From assembly GCF_000746275.1 (NCBI RefSeq), contig NZ_JQKX01000020.1:1-64000 (forward strand): a stretch of DNA of 64,000 bases. Reading direction: 5' to 3'. A model generated the notes under the pieces. It did no database searches and had not been told where the DNA came from. It worked only from the letters and a program-made list of their open reading frames with translations. The translations under genes and the position numbers were made by a program. The DNA is from Thermopetrobacter sp. TC1 (GTDB lineage: Bacteria; Pseudomonadota; Alphaproteobacteria; Rhizobiales; Aestuariivirgaceae). Shown here piece after piece: positions 1 through 8,636 of the stretch; position 1 is the first letter of the stretch; the number at the start of each line of letters is the position of its first letter.

Positions 1-93
1 AGGCCCACGGCCACCGACGGCCTCTTCGATGTCTGCTTCGGCAGCGTCAAGATCACCGAAATCGACCTGCGAACGGGCAAAACGCGCTCTTGA
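1..93 (+). CDS. C-terminal end of an unidentified protein (truncated by window edge)
   Basis: Frame 1 is open from the first base and ends at a TGA at 91-93, giving 30 residues (RPTATDGLFDVCFGSV...TGKTRS). The codon choice is G+C-rich at third positions like the real genes here, so I read it as the tail of a gene that starts outside the window. The fragment is too short to assign a family. In many alphaproteobacteria a D-alanyl-D-alanine carboxypeptidase gene precedes tmk, but nothing in these residues confirms that. Confidence 0.5.
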   Translation, partial: RPTATDGLFDVCFGSVKITEIDLRTGKTRS

Positions 94-153
94 GGGCGAC
101 GGACGCCGCTCCTGTGGTGACTTTTTGCGCCTCCCTTCGAGTTTGCAAGGACA

Positions 154-182
154 CGCCAATGGCGAAGTCTTCGCCATTGGCG
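154..182. repeat. 29-bp near-perfect palindrome
   Basis: CGCCAATGGCGAAG at 154-167 and its reverse complement at 169-182 are separated by one base. It lies 60 bp past the stop of the upstream fragment and has no T-run after it, so it is not a clear rho-independent terminator. It could be a protein-binding palindrome or a repeat unit. Confidence 0.7.
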
Positions 183-197
183 TCTCTCAAAGCATTC

Positions 198-282
198 TTT
201 CACAGGCCCTTGCCTGTCAAGGACGGCCCTAAAGGGCCGCCGCGCAAGCGGTTTCATCCTTGACAGGCAAGGCCCTGTGAAA
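198..282. repeat. Large nested inverted repeat (26-bp arms)
   Basis: The arms at 198-223 and 257-282 are reverse complements apart from one mismatched pair. The 33-bp loop holds a second perfect palindrome, GGCCCT-AA-AGGGCC, at 225-238. The whole would fold into a long two-storey hairpin. It has no coding capacity. It is either a dispersed repeat or a strong transcript-end structure for the upstream gene. Confidence 0.75.
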
Positions 283-350
283 CACCCCCCTCTCGCTCTC
301 CATCACCGGTCCACCCGGACCTTGAACCCACCCCGCCTTTGCGCCCTATA

Positions 351-393
351 ATGTGTCAACCATGTCTCCGAACAGGTGTAAACCATGTCTCCG
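351..393. repeat. Direct repeats resembling an insertion-sequence end (remnant)
   Basis: The 12-mer ACCATGTCTCCG occurs at 359-370 and again at 382-393, 23 bp apart, right after TGTGTCA. Closely spaced short repeats of this kind occur at the ends of IS21- and IS481-type elements. No transposase frame or opposite end is visible nearby, so this is at most a remnant. Confidence 0.35.
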
Positions 394-573
394 GGCTGAA
401 CAACAAGGCCGGCAATGACGTTTTGTTGTGGAAATTCAATGGGTTGTAACTATCTCTTTCCTTGTTGCAAGGCAGGAGATTGCCGTGTTTCATCTCGTTC
501 TCCTCACCGCGTCACAGCCGGGCTTGTCCCGGCTGTCCAGGGGCGGATAAGCAGGAAAGGTGCATACTCTTCA

Positions 574-628
574 CCTCCCCCTGATAGGGGGAGGTCGGCC
601 CCGCCAGGGGCCGGGTGGGGGTCGGGCC
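574..628 (+). repeat. REP-like palindromic unit (family R3)
   Basis: The unit begins with the palindrome CCTCCCCCT-GAT-AGGGGGAGG, continues into a second small stem (GGCCCCGCCAGGGGCC) and ends in GGGGGTCGGGCC. The same layout recurs at 8685-8736 and, inverted, at 9099-9140, where it brackets the DUF559 gene. Only the inner stem and loop bases differ between copies. Confidence 0.75.
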
Positions 629-676
629 ATACGCGCATGAAGGCATTGCCCTATCTTGCAGGTTTCCTACTGCCGA

Positions 677-762
677 AAGGATATTTCATATCCTTCCAGA
701 ACAATTCGGCGGGTTTTTAACCCCCGCCTAAACGTTTAAGGAACGGGATAAAATCCCCTCCT
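677..762 (-). repeat. Array of short three-nucleotide-loop hairpins (family R4)
   Basis: Three small hairpins follow one another: AAGGATAT-TTC-ATATCCTT (677-695), an imperfect GGCGGG...CCCGCC stem (708-728) and GGAACGGGAT-AAA-ATCCC (740-757). Read on the minus strand, the order and the linkers between stems match the array at 4933-5054, so this is an inverted copy of the same repeat with one hairpin fewer. Confidence 0.65.
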
Positions 763-965
763 GGCGATTTAGCAACGGCCGCCACTCCAGTTTGCTTTAC
801 ACCGGAGGTGATATGCCCCTTGTCCGCCCGGGTGATTTTTGCGTTTGTGGCCTTGTTTTTTCTCAGGTACAGGCGGCAAAGTGCGCAAGGTGTGTGGTTT
901 CGGCAATAGGGGCTTGTGTTGTCATCCGGCCGGGTGTTGGTTGGGATTGAGAGCGGATTTCGGGC

Positions 966-1694
966 ATGGCGGGCGAAGGATCGGGCTTTTTCATCACCTT
1001 CGAGGGCGGGGAGGGCAGCGGCAAGAGCACGCAGGCCCGCCTGCTCAAGGATCTCCTGGAAGAATCGGGCCTGTCCGTGCTCCTCACCCGGGAGCCGGGC
1101 GGCACCGACATGGCCGAGCGCATCCGCGCGCTGCTCGTACGCGGCGATCCTGATGCGCTGTCTTCCACCGCCGAGGCCCTGCTCAATTACGCCGCCCGCG
1201 ATGATCACCTGCGCCGGCGCATCCGCCCGGCCTTGCGGCAGGGCAGGGTGGTGATCTCCGATCGCTTCATGGATTCCACACGCGCCTATCAGGTGCTTGC
1301 CGGCGACTGTCCGGCGCGCCTTGTCGATGCGCTGGAGCGCGACGTGGTGGGCGAGACCGTGCCCGATCTCACCTTCATCATGGACATCGATCCCGAAATG
1401 GGTCTCACCCGGGCCGGCAGGCGCCTGGCGCAAGATGCCACCAACAACAAAAAGCAGCCTGCGGCACAGGCAGACGCGGCCTTAAGCCATGATTCCGGAA
1501 GCGAGGACCGCTTCGAGCGTTTCGGGCTTGCCTTTCACAAGCGCCTGCGGGAGGCTTATCTGACGATCGCCCGCGCCCAGCCGCAACGCTGTGTGGTGAT
1601 CGATGCCAGCCGGCCGCCTGAACAGGTGGCGGCGGAGATCGCCCGCATCACCACCGCGCGTTTGCGCAAGGCCGGCCTGTTGCCCGGCGCCTGA
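966..1694 (+). CDS. tmk: Thymidylate kinase (dTMP kinase)
   Basis: It phosphorylates dTMP to dTDP with ATP for DNA synthesis in the cytoplasm. The P-loop GGEGSGKST is at residues 14-22, the EPGG motif at 43-46 and the DRF (DRX) motif at 99-101. At 242 residues it is longer than the usual 205-215. The excess is a polar insertion at about residues 154-180 (LAQDATNNKK...SGSED) in the LID region, before the conserved DRFE segment. The start ATG fits the family N-terminus. holB follows 27 bp downstream, the usual tmk-holB pair. Confidence 0.95.
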   Translation: MAGEGSGFFITFEGGEGSGKSTQARLLKDLLEESGLSVLLTREPGGTDMAERIRALLVRGDPDALSSTAEALLNYAARDDHLRRRIRPALRQGRVVISDRFMDSTRAYQVLAGDCPARLVDALERDVVGETVPDLTFIMDIDPEMGLTRAGRRLAQDATNNKKQPAAQADAALSHDSGSEDRFERFGLAFHKRLREAYLTIARAQPQRCVVIDASRPPEQVAAEIARITTARLRKAGLLPGA

Positions 1695-1721
1695 ACCGGG
1701 GATGTGACAAGGAGCCCGTCC

Positions 1722-2780
<1,059 letters not shown>

Positions 2781-2895
2781 TCACGGCATTCATTTTTCAC
2801 GATGCGTGACATGAGTTTTATTATTTGGATTGTGAGAATATGTTTATGTTTCTGCCTGTTTGCCGTGGACATGCAACATTTCCTGATAAACCGGA

Positions 2896-3527
2896 TGAGC
2901 ACAACACATAGTATCGTCATACCGGCGAAAGCCGGTATGTCAGCCCATAATCGCCTGCGTTTGTGACTCGAGACCCCGGCTTTCGTCCACGCCTGGCCAA
3001 GTAAATTCAGGAAGCATGCTGTTGACGCCAAATCGACCAAGGAAAAAAGACTCTCCATGAGTTAGGAGTTGGTTGTTTAACTAATTGATAAACCACAAAA
3101 AAACGTCATTGCCGGACTTGTTCCGGCAATCCAGGGCCAGGGATGAGGCGGTTTTGGTGGGCGATAGTGCTCACCAGCAGGCTTGATCTGAGCCGTATGC
3201 TTTTTGATGGGAGGTCCCTTTTGAAGGACAGAGCCTGGAAGAAGCGTTCCTGCCTGCCATAACCGCATGATTAAACCGCCCCTGGATGCCCGGGACAAGT
3301 GTTCAGCCCGGGCATGACGTAACTTCTTGAAAATCCAGATAAAAATAACACACTCCGAGTTTGGGCGATGGTGGGAGAATGCCTTGGTAAAAGCATCTAT
3401 GGTGCATGTGAGTGATTACACTCTTAATAACGAGAATTATTCGCAGCGCATAGAGTAATTTATTTGGACACCACTGGGCTTTCGCCGGGGTGATGCGGAA
3501 GATGGCACTGCTGTGTCGTGTAGTATG
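2896..3527. repeat. Repeat R1, first copy, split by insertion of R2
   Basis: The left part (about 2896-2985) contains CGTCATACCGGCGAAAGCC and runs to ...GACCCCGGCTTTCG. The right part (3477-3527) resumes at GGCTTTCGCCGGGGTG and ends in TGTGTCGTGTAGTATG. Joined, they recreate the intact R1 copy at 28672-28806. The left terminus (about 2896) has diverged (GCACAACACAT), so that boundary is approximate. Confidence 0.7.
2986..3476. mobile_element. MITE-like element R2, copy A (491 bp) with 8-bp target duplication
   Basis: The element is flanked by the direct repeat GGCTTTCG (2978-2985 and 3477-3484), and the flanks together form a complete R1 repeat, so the pre-insertion site is known. Near-terminal inverted repeats are visible: CCAAGTAAATT at 2997-3007 and AATTTATTTGG at 3458-3468 (10 of 11 match). 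It has no transposase frame. It is non-autonomous and would need a transposase from elsewhere in the genome. Confidence 0.75.
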
Positions 3528-3573
3528 ATCCTGACGTCGTACCCAGCCCTGTGCTGTGCAGGATGATAGGCGT

Positions 3574-4230
3574 TCATTCACTGTCTTCCGGGCGCGGGCG
3601 CCGGGCGGAGAAGCGACCGGTGCGCAACTGGGACTGATAGTCACTCGGCGGTGAGGGGAAGCGCGAGGAACCATAACGCAGAAGCAGCAGTGCCACGGCG
3701 AGCACGAGGGCGGCGCCGGCGATCCACATCAGCTGCTGCGCATCGCCGCCTTTGCCAGCTTCCAGCTTGCCCACCTCGCCGATGAGCAGCCGCGTCAGCG
3801 CCGTGATCGCCACATAAACGAGGAAGCGCACAGGCATGCGGCTGGTGCGGAAATAGATGCCGACCATGGCGCCCACCTCGAGATAGATGAATAAAAGCAG
3901 CAGATCGCCCACCGAAACATGGCCGACCTCGATAAGGCGCACGAATTCGGCAAGTGTGGCCCAGACCGTGACCGCGCCGATGGCGAAAAGCGCCGCATAA
4001 TGAAACAGATCGACAAGGAGATTGCCCAGGGGATCGATGAAACGGGCAATGCTGCGATCGATGCGCTGAAAGACGAATGGAATCTGCACCGGCACCTCAT
4101 CGGGTGCCGATATCTGATTCTCTTTGCGTTCGCCGGCACGTGCGGGGGCTGTGGCGCCTGTGCGGCCTCCTTTCGCCTCACGCCCCGGCTGCGATCCCTC
4201 TTTGCGCGGTGAACTCTCTCTTGGCGCCAT
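3574..4230 (-). CDS. PsiE-family membrane protein (phosphate-starvation-inducible type)
   Basis: The second half of the protein has about four hydrophobic segments (LGNLLVDLFHYAALFAIGAVTVW, VGDLLLLFIYLEVGAMVGIYF, FLVYVAITALTRLLIG, MWIAGAALVLAVALLLL) with the layout and the FRTSRMPVRFLVYVAITALTR block of the PsiE family. The N-terminus is a long polar, charged stretch. The frame opens as far as 4404, but the ATG at 4230, preceded by GGGGGG, is the best start; 4251 is an alternative. Its function is unknown beyond an inner-membrane location. It sits alone between two R2 copies. Confidence 0.8.
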   Translation of the reverse strand: MAPRESSPRKEGSQPGREAKGGRTGATAPARAGERKENQISAPDEVPVQIPFVFQRIDRSIARFIDPLGNLLVDLFHYAALFAIGAVTVWATLAEFVRLIEVGHVSVGDLLLLFIYLEVGAMVGIYFRTSRMPVRFLVYVAITALTRLLIGEVGKLEAGKGGDAQQLMWIAGAALVLAVALLLLRYGSSRFPSPPSDYQSQLRTGRFSARRPRPEDSE

Positions 4231-4521
4231 GGCGCCCCCCGAATTTCGCATCATCTCCCCGCCTAATCGGGCGGAGGGAGCAGACTCGTTTCCCCTTCCA
4301 TCATGCAGAAAAGCGTCCTTGCAGAAAAGGGTGAATTCGCGCCCGCAACACCTGCCGGACAAAGACTGCCCCCCTCCCTTCAGCACTCCTGAGACGCTTT
4401 CCATGCAAAGGCCAACAAAAGCGCTTGACTTGCCCCGCCACAGCGCTTAAACGACAGCTCGTCACCAACACGGCGCCGGAACCGGGATTGCGGTGTCCGT
4501 GAACCACATCACAAGGCTCAA

Positions 4522-4598
<77 letters not shown>

Positions 4599-4685
4599 TT
4601 CCCTTTTCCTTAGCCTTTCCCGCCATTTCGTCCTGTCAGCCGTTGATTCCTCCTCCTTCACAGGGCAGCCATACCTGCGACCGCA

Positions 4686-5307
4686 CATGTCTTTCCAAGA
4701 AAATTCATGAAACGTGCTGTTGACGCCAAATCGACCGAGGAAAAAAGACTTTCCATGAGCTAGGGGTTTGTTATTTAACTTGTTGATAAACCACAAGAAA
4801 ACGTCATTGTCGGGCCTAGCCTGTCCCGGGCTTGAACCGGGATCCCGGCAATCCAGGGCCAAGGATGAGGCGGGTCTGGTAGGCGATGGTGCTCACCAGC
4901 AGGCTTGATCTGAGCCGTATGGATATAAAATGCCGGAACGGGATTTTATCCCGTTCCGGAACGTTTTGGCGGGGTATGTTACCCCGCCATCTGTGCCTAA
5001 AGGCGGGGTTGGAAACCCCGCCGAAACGTTCCAGAAGGATGTACAACATCCTTCCGGCGGTAAGCTTTCCAGCCCGGAAGAACCGTTCCTGATAGCCATC
5101 ACCGCCTGCGTAAACCACCCCTGGATGCCCGGGACACGCCCAGGCATGACGTAACTTGTTGATAATTCAGATAAAAAACCTACTCCAAGTTTGGATGATG
5201 GTGGGAGAGTGCCTTGGTAAAAGCATCTATGCTGCATGTAAGTGCTTACATTCTTGATAACGTAAATCATTCGCAGCGCATGGGTAATTTATTTGGACAC
5301 CAATGTA
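4686..5307. mobile_element. MITE-like element R2, copy B (about 622 bp), carrying the R4 hairpin array
   Basis: The sequence is homologous to copy A over both halves: the TGACGCCAAATCGACC region near 4721, the TGCTCACCAGCAGGCTTGAT region near 4890, and the GGTAAAAGCATCTATG and TTTATTTGGACACCA ends. It differs by an extra block with the R4 hairpins (4933-5054). The flanks show a probable 8-bp duplication with one mismatch, CGACCGCA (4678-4685) and CAACCGCA (5308-5315). No transposase is encoded. Confidence 0.7.
4933..5054 (+). repeat. Array of four short hairpins with three-nucleotide loops (family R4)
   Basis: The hairpins are CCGGAACGGGAT-TTT (4933-4959), GGCGGGGTA-TGT (4968-4988), GGCGGGGTT-GGA (5002-5022) and GAAGGATGT-ACA (5034-5054). 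Every stem is perfect and every loop has exactly three bases, while stem sequences differ. The linkers AACGTTTT and GAAACGTTCC are related. An inverted, shorter copy lies at 677-762. Confidence 0.75.
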
Positions 5308-5409
5308 CAACCGCAGGTGACATTCCTGCGCGCATGATCGCAGGCGTGTTCATGTTTCTGAAAGCACGTGAGAATTTCCCCAGGCCCGCGCATCCGTCTT
5401 TGGTGGTAG

Positions 5410-5429
5410 GCCCCAAGGCAGGGGCTTTT
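5410..5429 (+). terminator. Short terminator-like hairpin upstream of nuo
   Basis: GCCCC (5410-5414) pairs with GGGGC (5421-5425) around AAGGCA and is followed by TTTT. The stem is only 5 bp. It could stop read-through transcription from the repeat region before the nuo promoter. Confidence 0.35.
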
Positions 5430-5444
5430 CGGAATGAAAAAATC

Positions 5445-5458
5445 TTGATCCTGATCAA
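5445..5458. promoter_or_regulatory. FNR/FixK-type binding site upstream of nuoA
   Basis: TTGATCCTGATCAA is a perfect match to the TTGAT-N4-ATCAA palindrome recognised by FNR, Anr and FixK regulators. It lies about 180 bp before the nuoA ATG in the only sizeable spacer in front of the operon. The match is seen directly; control of nuo by oxygen through it is inferred. Confidence 0.55.
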
Positions 5459-5562
5459 AATTGCCGCACCGTGAAGTTGGTGAAATCGCTTGCGGCGGCG
5501 CCTGCGTTCGGCTACCAAATCCGGGCCGGCCAGGCTTTGTGTGCAAGGCGCCGCTGTGAGTC

Positions 5563-5586
5563 GCCATGATCGTCTCTGATCATGGC
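5563..5586. promoter_or_regulatory. Inverted repeat in the nuo leader
   Basis: GCCATGATC (5563-5571) and GATCATGGC (5578-5586) form a perfect 9-bp inverted repeat with a 6-bp spacer, 50 bp before nuoA. It could be a transcription-factor operator or an mRNA stem-loop; the sequence does not decide between these. Confidence 0.4.
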
Positions 5587-5636
5587 CGGCGCCGGGTTCA
5601 AGGAGGGGGCGTGGCCGGCCAGAGGGGAGCGGGAGC

Positions 5637-6002
5637 ATGAGGGAGCTGCTGATCCAGTATCTGCCGGTGATCATCTTCATCGGCATTGCCGCGGTCATCG
5701 GGCTGGCGCTGCTCGTTTCGGCCATGGTTCTGGCCGTGCGCCGCCCGGACCGGGAGAAGAATTCCGCCTACGAATGCGGGTTTGATCCCTTCGATGATGC
5801 GCGCATGCGCTTCGATGTGCGCTTCTATCTCGTGTCCATCCTCTTCATCATCTTCGATCTTGAGGTGGCCTTTCTCTTTCCCTGGTCGATCACGCTGAAG
5901 GAGAATGGTCTGTTCGGCTTCTGGTCGATGATGGTGTTCCTGGGCGTGCTCACCATCGGCTTCATCTATGAATGGCGGAAGGGGGCGCTGGAATGGGATT
6001 GA
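5637..6002 (+). CDS. nuoA: NADH-quinone oxidoreductase subunit A
   Basis: It is a membrane subunit of complex I, which couples NADH oxidation to proton pumping. The 121 residues form three transmembrane helices with the conserved loop [37 protein letters not shown]. The ATG follows GAGGGGAGCGGGAGC. It is the first gene of a complete nuoA-N operon and overlaps nuoB by 10 bp. Confidence 0.97.
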   Translation: MRELLIQYLPVIIFIGIAAVIGLALLVSAMVLAVRRPDREKNSAYECGFDPFDDARMRFDVRFYLVSILFIIFDLEVAFLFPWSITLKENGLFGFWSMMVFLGVLTIGFIYEWRKGALEWD

Positions 6003-6571
6003 TCTCGGGCGGCAAACCGCTGATCGTCGATCCGGCCACGGCGGCCGCGGAAGCGGCGGCGACCGTGACGGAGGCGCATCGCGAGAGCATGGCCGGCATC
6101 AACGATGCCCTGGCCGACAAGGGCTTCATCACCACCACCACCGACGACATCATCAACTGGGCCCGCACCGGCTCGCTGATGTGGATGACCTTCGGGCTGG
6201 CCTGCTGCGCGGTGGAAATGATGCAGGCCTCCATGCCGCGCTATGATCTGGAGCGCTTCGGCTTCGCCCCGCGCGCCAGCCCCCGCCAGTCCGACGTCAT
6301 CATCGTTGCCGGCACACTGACCAACAAGATGGCGCCGGCCATTCGCAAGGTCTATGACCAGATGCCGGAGCCGCGCTGGGTCATTTCCATGGGCTCCTGC
6401 GCCAATGGCGGCGGCTATTATCACTATTCCTATTCCGTGGTGCGCGGCTGCGATCGGGTGCTGCCGGTGGACATCTACGTGCCGGGCTGTCCGCCGACGG
6501 CGGAGGCGCTGGTTTACGGCGTGCTGCTTCTGCAGCGCAAGATCCGCCGCACCGGCACCATCGAGCGCTGA
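5993..6571 (+). CDS. nuoB: NADH-quinone oxidoreductase subunit B
   Basis: It carries the terminal 4Fe-4S cluster N2 that passes electrons to quinone. The four ligands are visible as the tandem C71-C72 in [10 protein letters not shown]136 in GSCANGG and C166 in PGCPPT. The frame is open from 5972, but the ATG at 5993 has GGAAGGGGG upstream at suitable distance and gives 192 residues. The start overlaps the nuoA stop. A 128-bp spacer follows before nuoC. Confidence 0.96.
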   Translation: MGLISGGKPLIVDPATAAAEAAATVTEAHRESMAGINDALADKGFITTTTDDIINWARTGSLMWMTFGLACCAVEMMQASMPRYDLERFGFAPRASPRQSDVIIVAGTLTNKMAPAIRKVYDQMPEPRWVISMGSCANGGGYYHYSYSVVRGCDRVLPVDIYVPGCPPTAEALVYGVLLLQRKIRRTGTIER

Positions 6572-6699
6572 AGAGGAGATAGGGCGCGTCATAAAAGAGC
6601 AATGTCATAAGGCCGCCGCGGGCGGATATGAACGATGAGGAAACGGTCCGGGAAAGAGGCCGGAAAGGATCACGGTAAACGAGGGAGCGGGACGGGGTC

Positions 6700-7386
6700 A
6701 TGAACAGCAAGCCGGCAGAGAGCGTCGATGCGGCCGATCTCGCCGTCATGGCCGATCATGTGCAGGCCCATCTCGGGGATGCCGTATCCGAGGTGAAGGT
6801 GGTTCATGGCCAGCTGCAGATCGTCACCGACAAGGATCACATCCTCGAAGTTCTGCGCTTTCTGCGGGATGATGCCAACTGCCGCTTCGTCTGCTTCACC
6901 GACATCTGCGGCGTGGACTGGCCGGAGCGGGAGAAGCGCTTCGAGGTCGTCTATCACCTGCTCTCGCCCTATCGCAACGCGCGCGTGCGCATCAAGGTGC
7001 CGGTGGCCGAGGGGGAATCGGTACCTTCCTGCATCGAGATCTTCCCCGGCGCGGACTGGTATGAGCGCGAGGTCTGGGACATGTATGGCGTCTTTTTCTC
7101 AGGCCATCCCGATCTCAGGCGAATCCTCACCGACTATGGCTTTCAGGGCCATCCCCTGCGCAAGGACTTTCCGGTCACCGGTTTTGTCGAGGTGCGCTAC
7201 GACGAGGACAAGAAGCGCGTGGTCTATGAGCCTGTGAACCTGCAGCAGGCCTGGCGCGCTTTCGACAATCTTTCGCCGTGGCGGGGCGAACCGTGGCAGC
7301 CGCGGCAGGAGGAGGTCCTGCCCGGGGATGAGAAGGCGCAAGGGCAGGGGGATCAGGGGGCTGAAGCGCCCGGCAAGGATGCCTGA
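6700..7386 (+). CDS. nuoC: NADH-quinone oxidoreductase subunit C
   Basis: It is the 30-kDa subunit of the hydrophilic arm. The family signature [11 protein letters not shown]...[51 protein letters not shown] is complete. It is 228 residues long and is separate from NuoD, unlike the fused NuoCD of enterobacteria. The last 25 residues are a polar, Gly/Glu-rich tail. Confidence 0.96.
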   Translation: MNSKPAESVDAADLAVMADHVQAHLGDAVSEVKVVHGQLQIVTDKDHILEVLRFLRDDANCRFVCFTDICGVDWPEREKRFEVVYHLLSPYRNARVRIKVPVAEGESVPSCIEIFPGADWYEREVWDMYGVFFSGHPDLRRILTDYGFQGHPLRKDFPVTGFVEVRYDEDKKRVVYEPVNLQQAWRAFDNLSPWRGEPWQPRQEEVLPGDEKAQGQGDQGAEAPGKDA

Positions 7387-7439
7387 AACGAGACGGTGAG
7401 GCAGCGGGAGTTTCTCTCAAGGATTCGGGTGACAGGGCC

Positions 7440-8636
7440 ATGGCCGAGACCGACGTCAGCGTACGCAATTTCACCATCAACTTCGGCCCGCAGCATCCGG
7501 CGGCCCATGGCGTTCTGCGCCTGGTGCTGGAGCTCAACGGCGAGGTGGTGGAGCGTGCCGATCCCCATATCGGGCTTTTGCATCGCGGCACGGAGAAGCT
7601 GATCGAGACCAAGACCTGGCATCAGGCGGTGCCCTATTTTGACCGGCTCGATTATGTGGCGCCGATGAATCAGGAGCACGCCTTCGTCCTCGCCGCCGAG
7701 AAGCTGCTTGGCATTGAGGTGCCCTATCGCGCCCAGGTCATCCGCGTGCTCTATTCCGAGATTGGCCGGCTGCTCAATCACCTGCTCAATGTCACCACCC
7801 AGGCCATGGACGTGGGCGCGCTCACCCCGCCGCTGTGGGGCTTTGAGGAGCGCGAGAAGCTGATGATCTTCTATGAGCGCGCCTCCGGTGCCCGCATGCA
7901 TGCGGCCTATTTCCGCATCGGCGGCGTGCATCAGGATCTGCCGCCCGATCTCATCGACGACATCGGGGAATTCTGCGAGACCCATCCCAAGGTCCTGCAG
8001 GACATCGAGGGCCTGCTGACCGACAACCGCATTTTCAAGCAGCGCAATGTCGATATCGGCAAGGTGACGCTGGAGGAGGCCTTCGCCCGCGGCTTTTCCG
8101 GCGTGATGGTGCGCGGCTGCGGCGCGCCGTGGGATCTGCGCCGAGCGCAGCCCTATGAGTGCTACTCCGACCTCGATTTCAAGGTGGCCGTGGGCAAGAA
8201 CGGCGACTGTTACGATCGCTATCTCGTGCGCATGGAGGAGATGTATCAGTCCGTGCACATCATGAAGCAGTGCGTGGAGATCCTCTCCTCCGCTAAGGGG
8301 CAGGGCGAGGTGCTTGTTGGCGATAGGCGCATCGCGCCGCCGCGGCGGGCGGAGATGAAAACCTCCATGGAGGCTCTCATTGAGCACTTCAAGCTGGTTA
8401 CCGAGGGGCTGAAGGTGCCGGAGGGCGAGGTCTACGCCGCAGTGGAAGCGCCCAAGGGCGAATTTGGCGTCTATCTCGTCTCCGACGGGTCCAACCGTCC
8501 CTACCGCTGCAAGATCAGGGCGCCGGGCTTTGCCCATCTGGCGGCGCTGGATTTCCTCTCCCGGGGGCACATGCTGGCCGATGTTTCGGCCATCATCGGC
8601 TCCATCGACATCGTGTTCGGGGAGATCGACCGATGA
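7440..8636 (+). CDS. nuoD: NADH-quinone oxidoreductase subunit D
   Basis: It is the 49-kDa subunit, which lines the quinone site with NuoB. It begins with the family pattern [27 protein letters not shown] and ends with FGEIDR. The 398-residue length is standard. Its TGA overlaps the ATG of the DUF559 frame by four bases (ATGA), a junction expected to couple translation. Confidence 0.97.
   Translation: MAETDVSVRNFTINFGPQHPAAHGVLRLVLELNGEVVERADPHIGLLHRGTEKLIETKTWHQAVPYFDRLDYVAPMNQEHAFVLAAEKLLGIEVPYRAQVIRVLYSEIGRLLNHLLNVTTQAMDVGALTPPLWGFEEREKLMIFYERASGARMHAAYFRIGGVHQDLPPDLIDDIGEFCETHPKVLQDIEGLLTDNRIFKQRNVDIGKVTLEEAFARGFSGVMVRGCGAPWDLRRAQPYECYSDLDFKVAVGKNGDCYDRYLVRMEEMYQSVHIMKQCVEILSSAKGQGEVLVGDRRIAPPRRAEMKTSMEALIEHFKLVTEGLKVPEGEVYAAVEAPKGEFGVYLVSDGSNRPYRCKIRAPGFAHLAALDFLSRGHMLADVSAIIGSIDIVFGEIDR

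Larger units (their letters stand above)
94..965. other. Gene-poor spacer upstream of tmk
   Basis: This 872-bp stretch holds the palindromes, the IS-end-like repeats, the R3 unit and the R4 array listed separately. A short segment around 409-431 (GGCAATGACGTTTT...) also resembles an inverted piece of repeat R2. I see no convincing gene. A 45-codon frame at 813-950 just before tmk is discussed under findings. Confidence 0.6.

Noticed and set aside
415-720. 101-codon frame in the spacer before tmk.
   Set aside because: It runs through the R3 and R4 repeats and encodes translated repeat sequence only.
4816-5270. Two overlapping minus-strand frames of 100 and 125 codons.
   Set aside because: Both are translations of element R2 copy B and its hairpins; no ribosome site or family.
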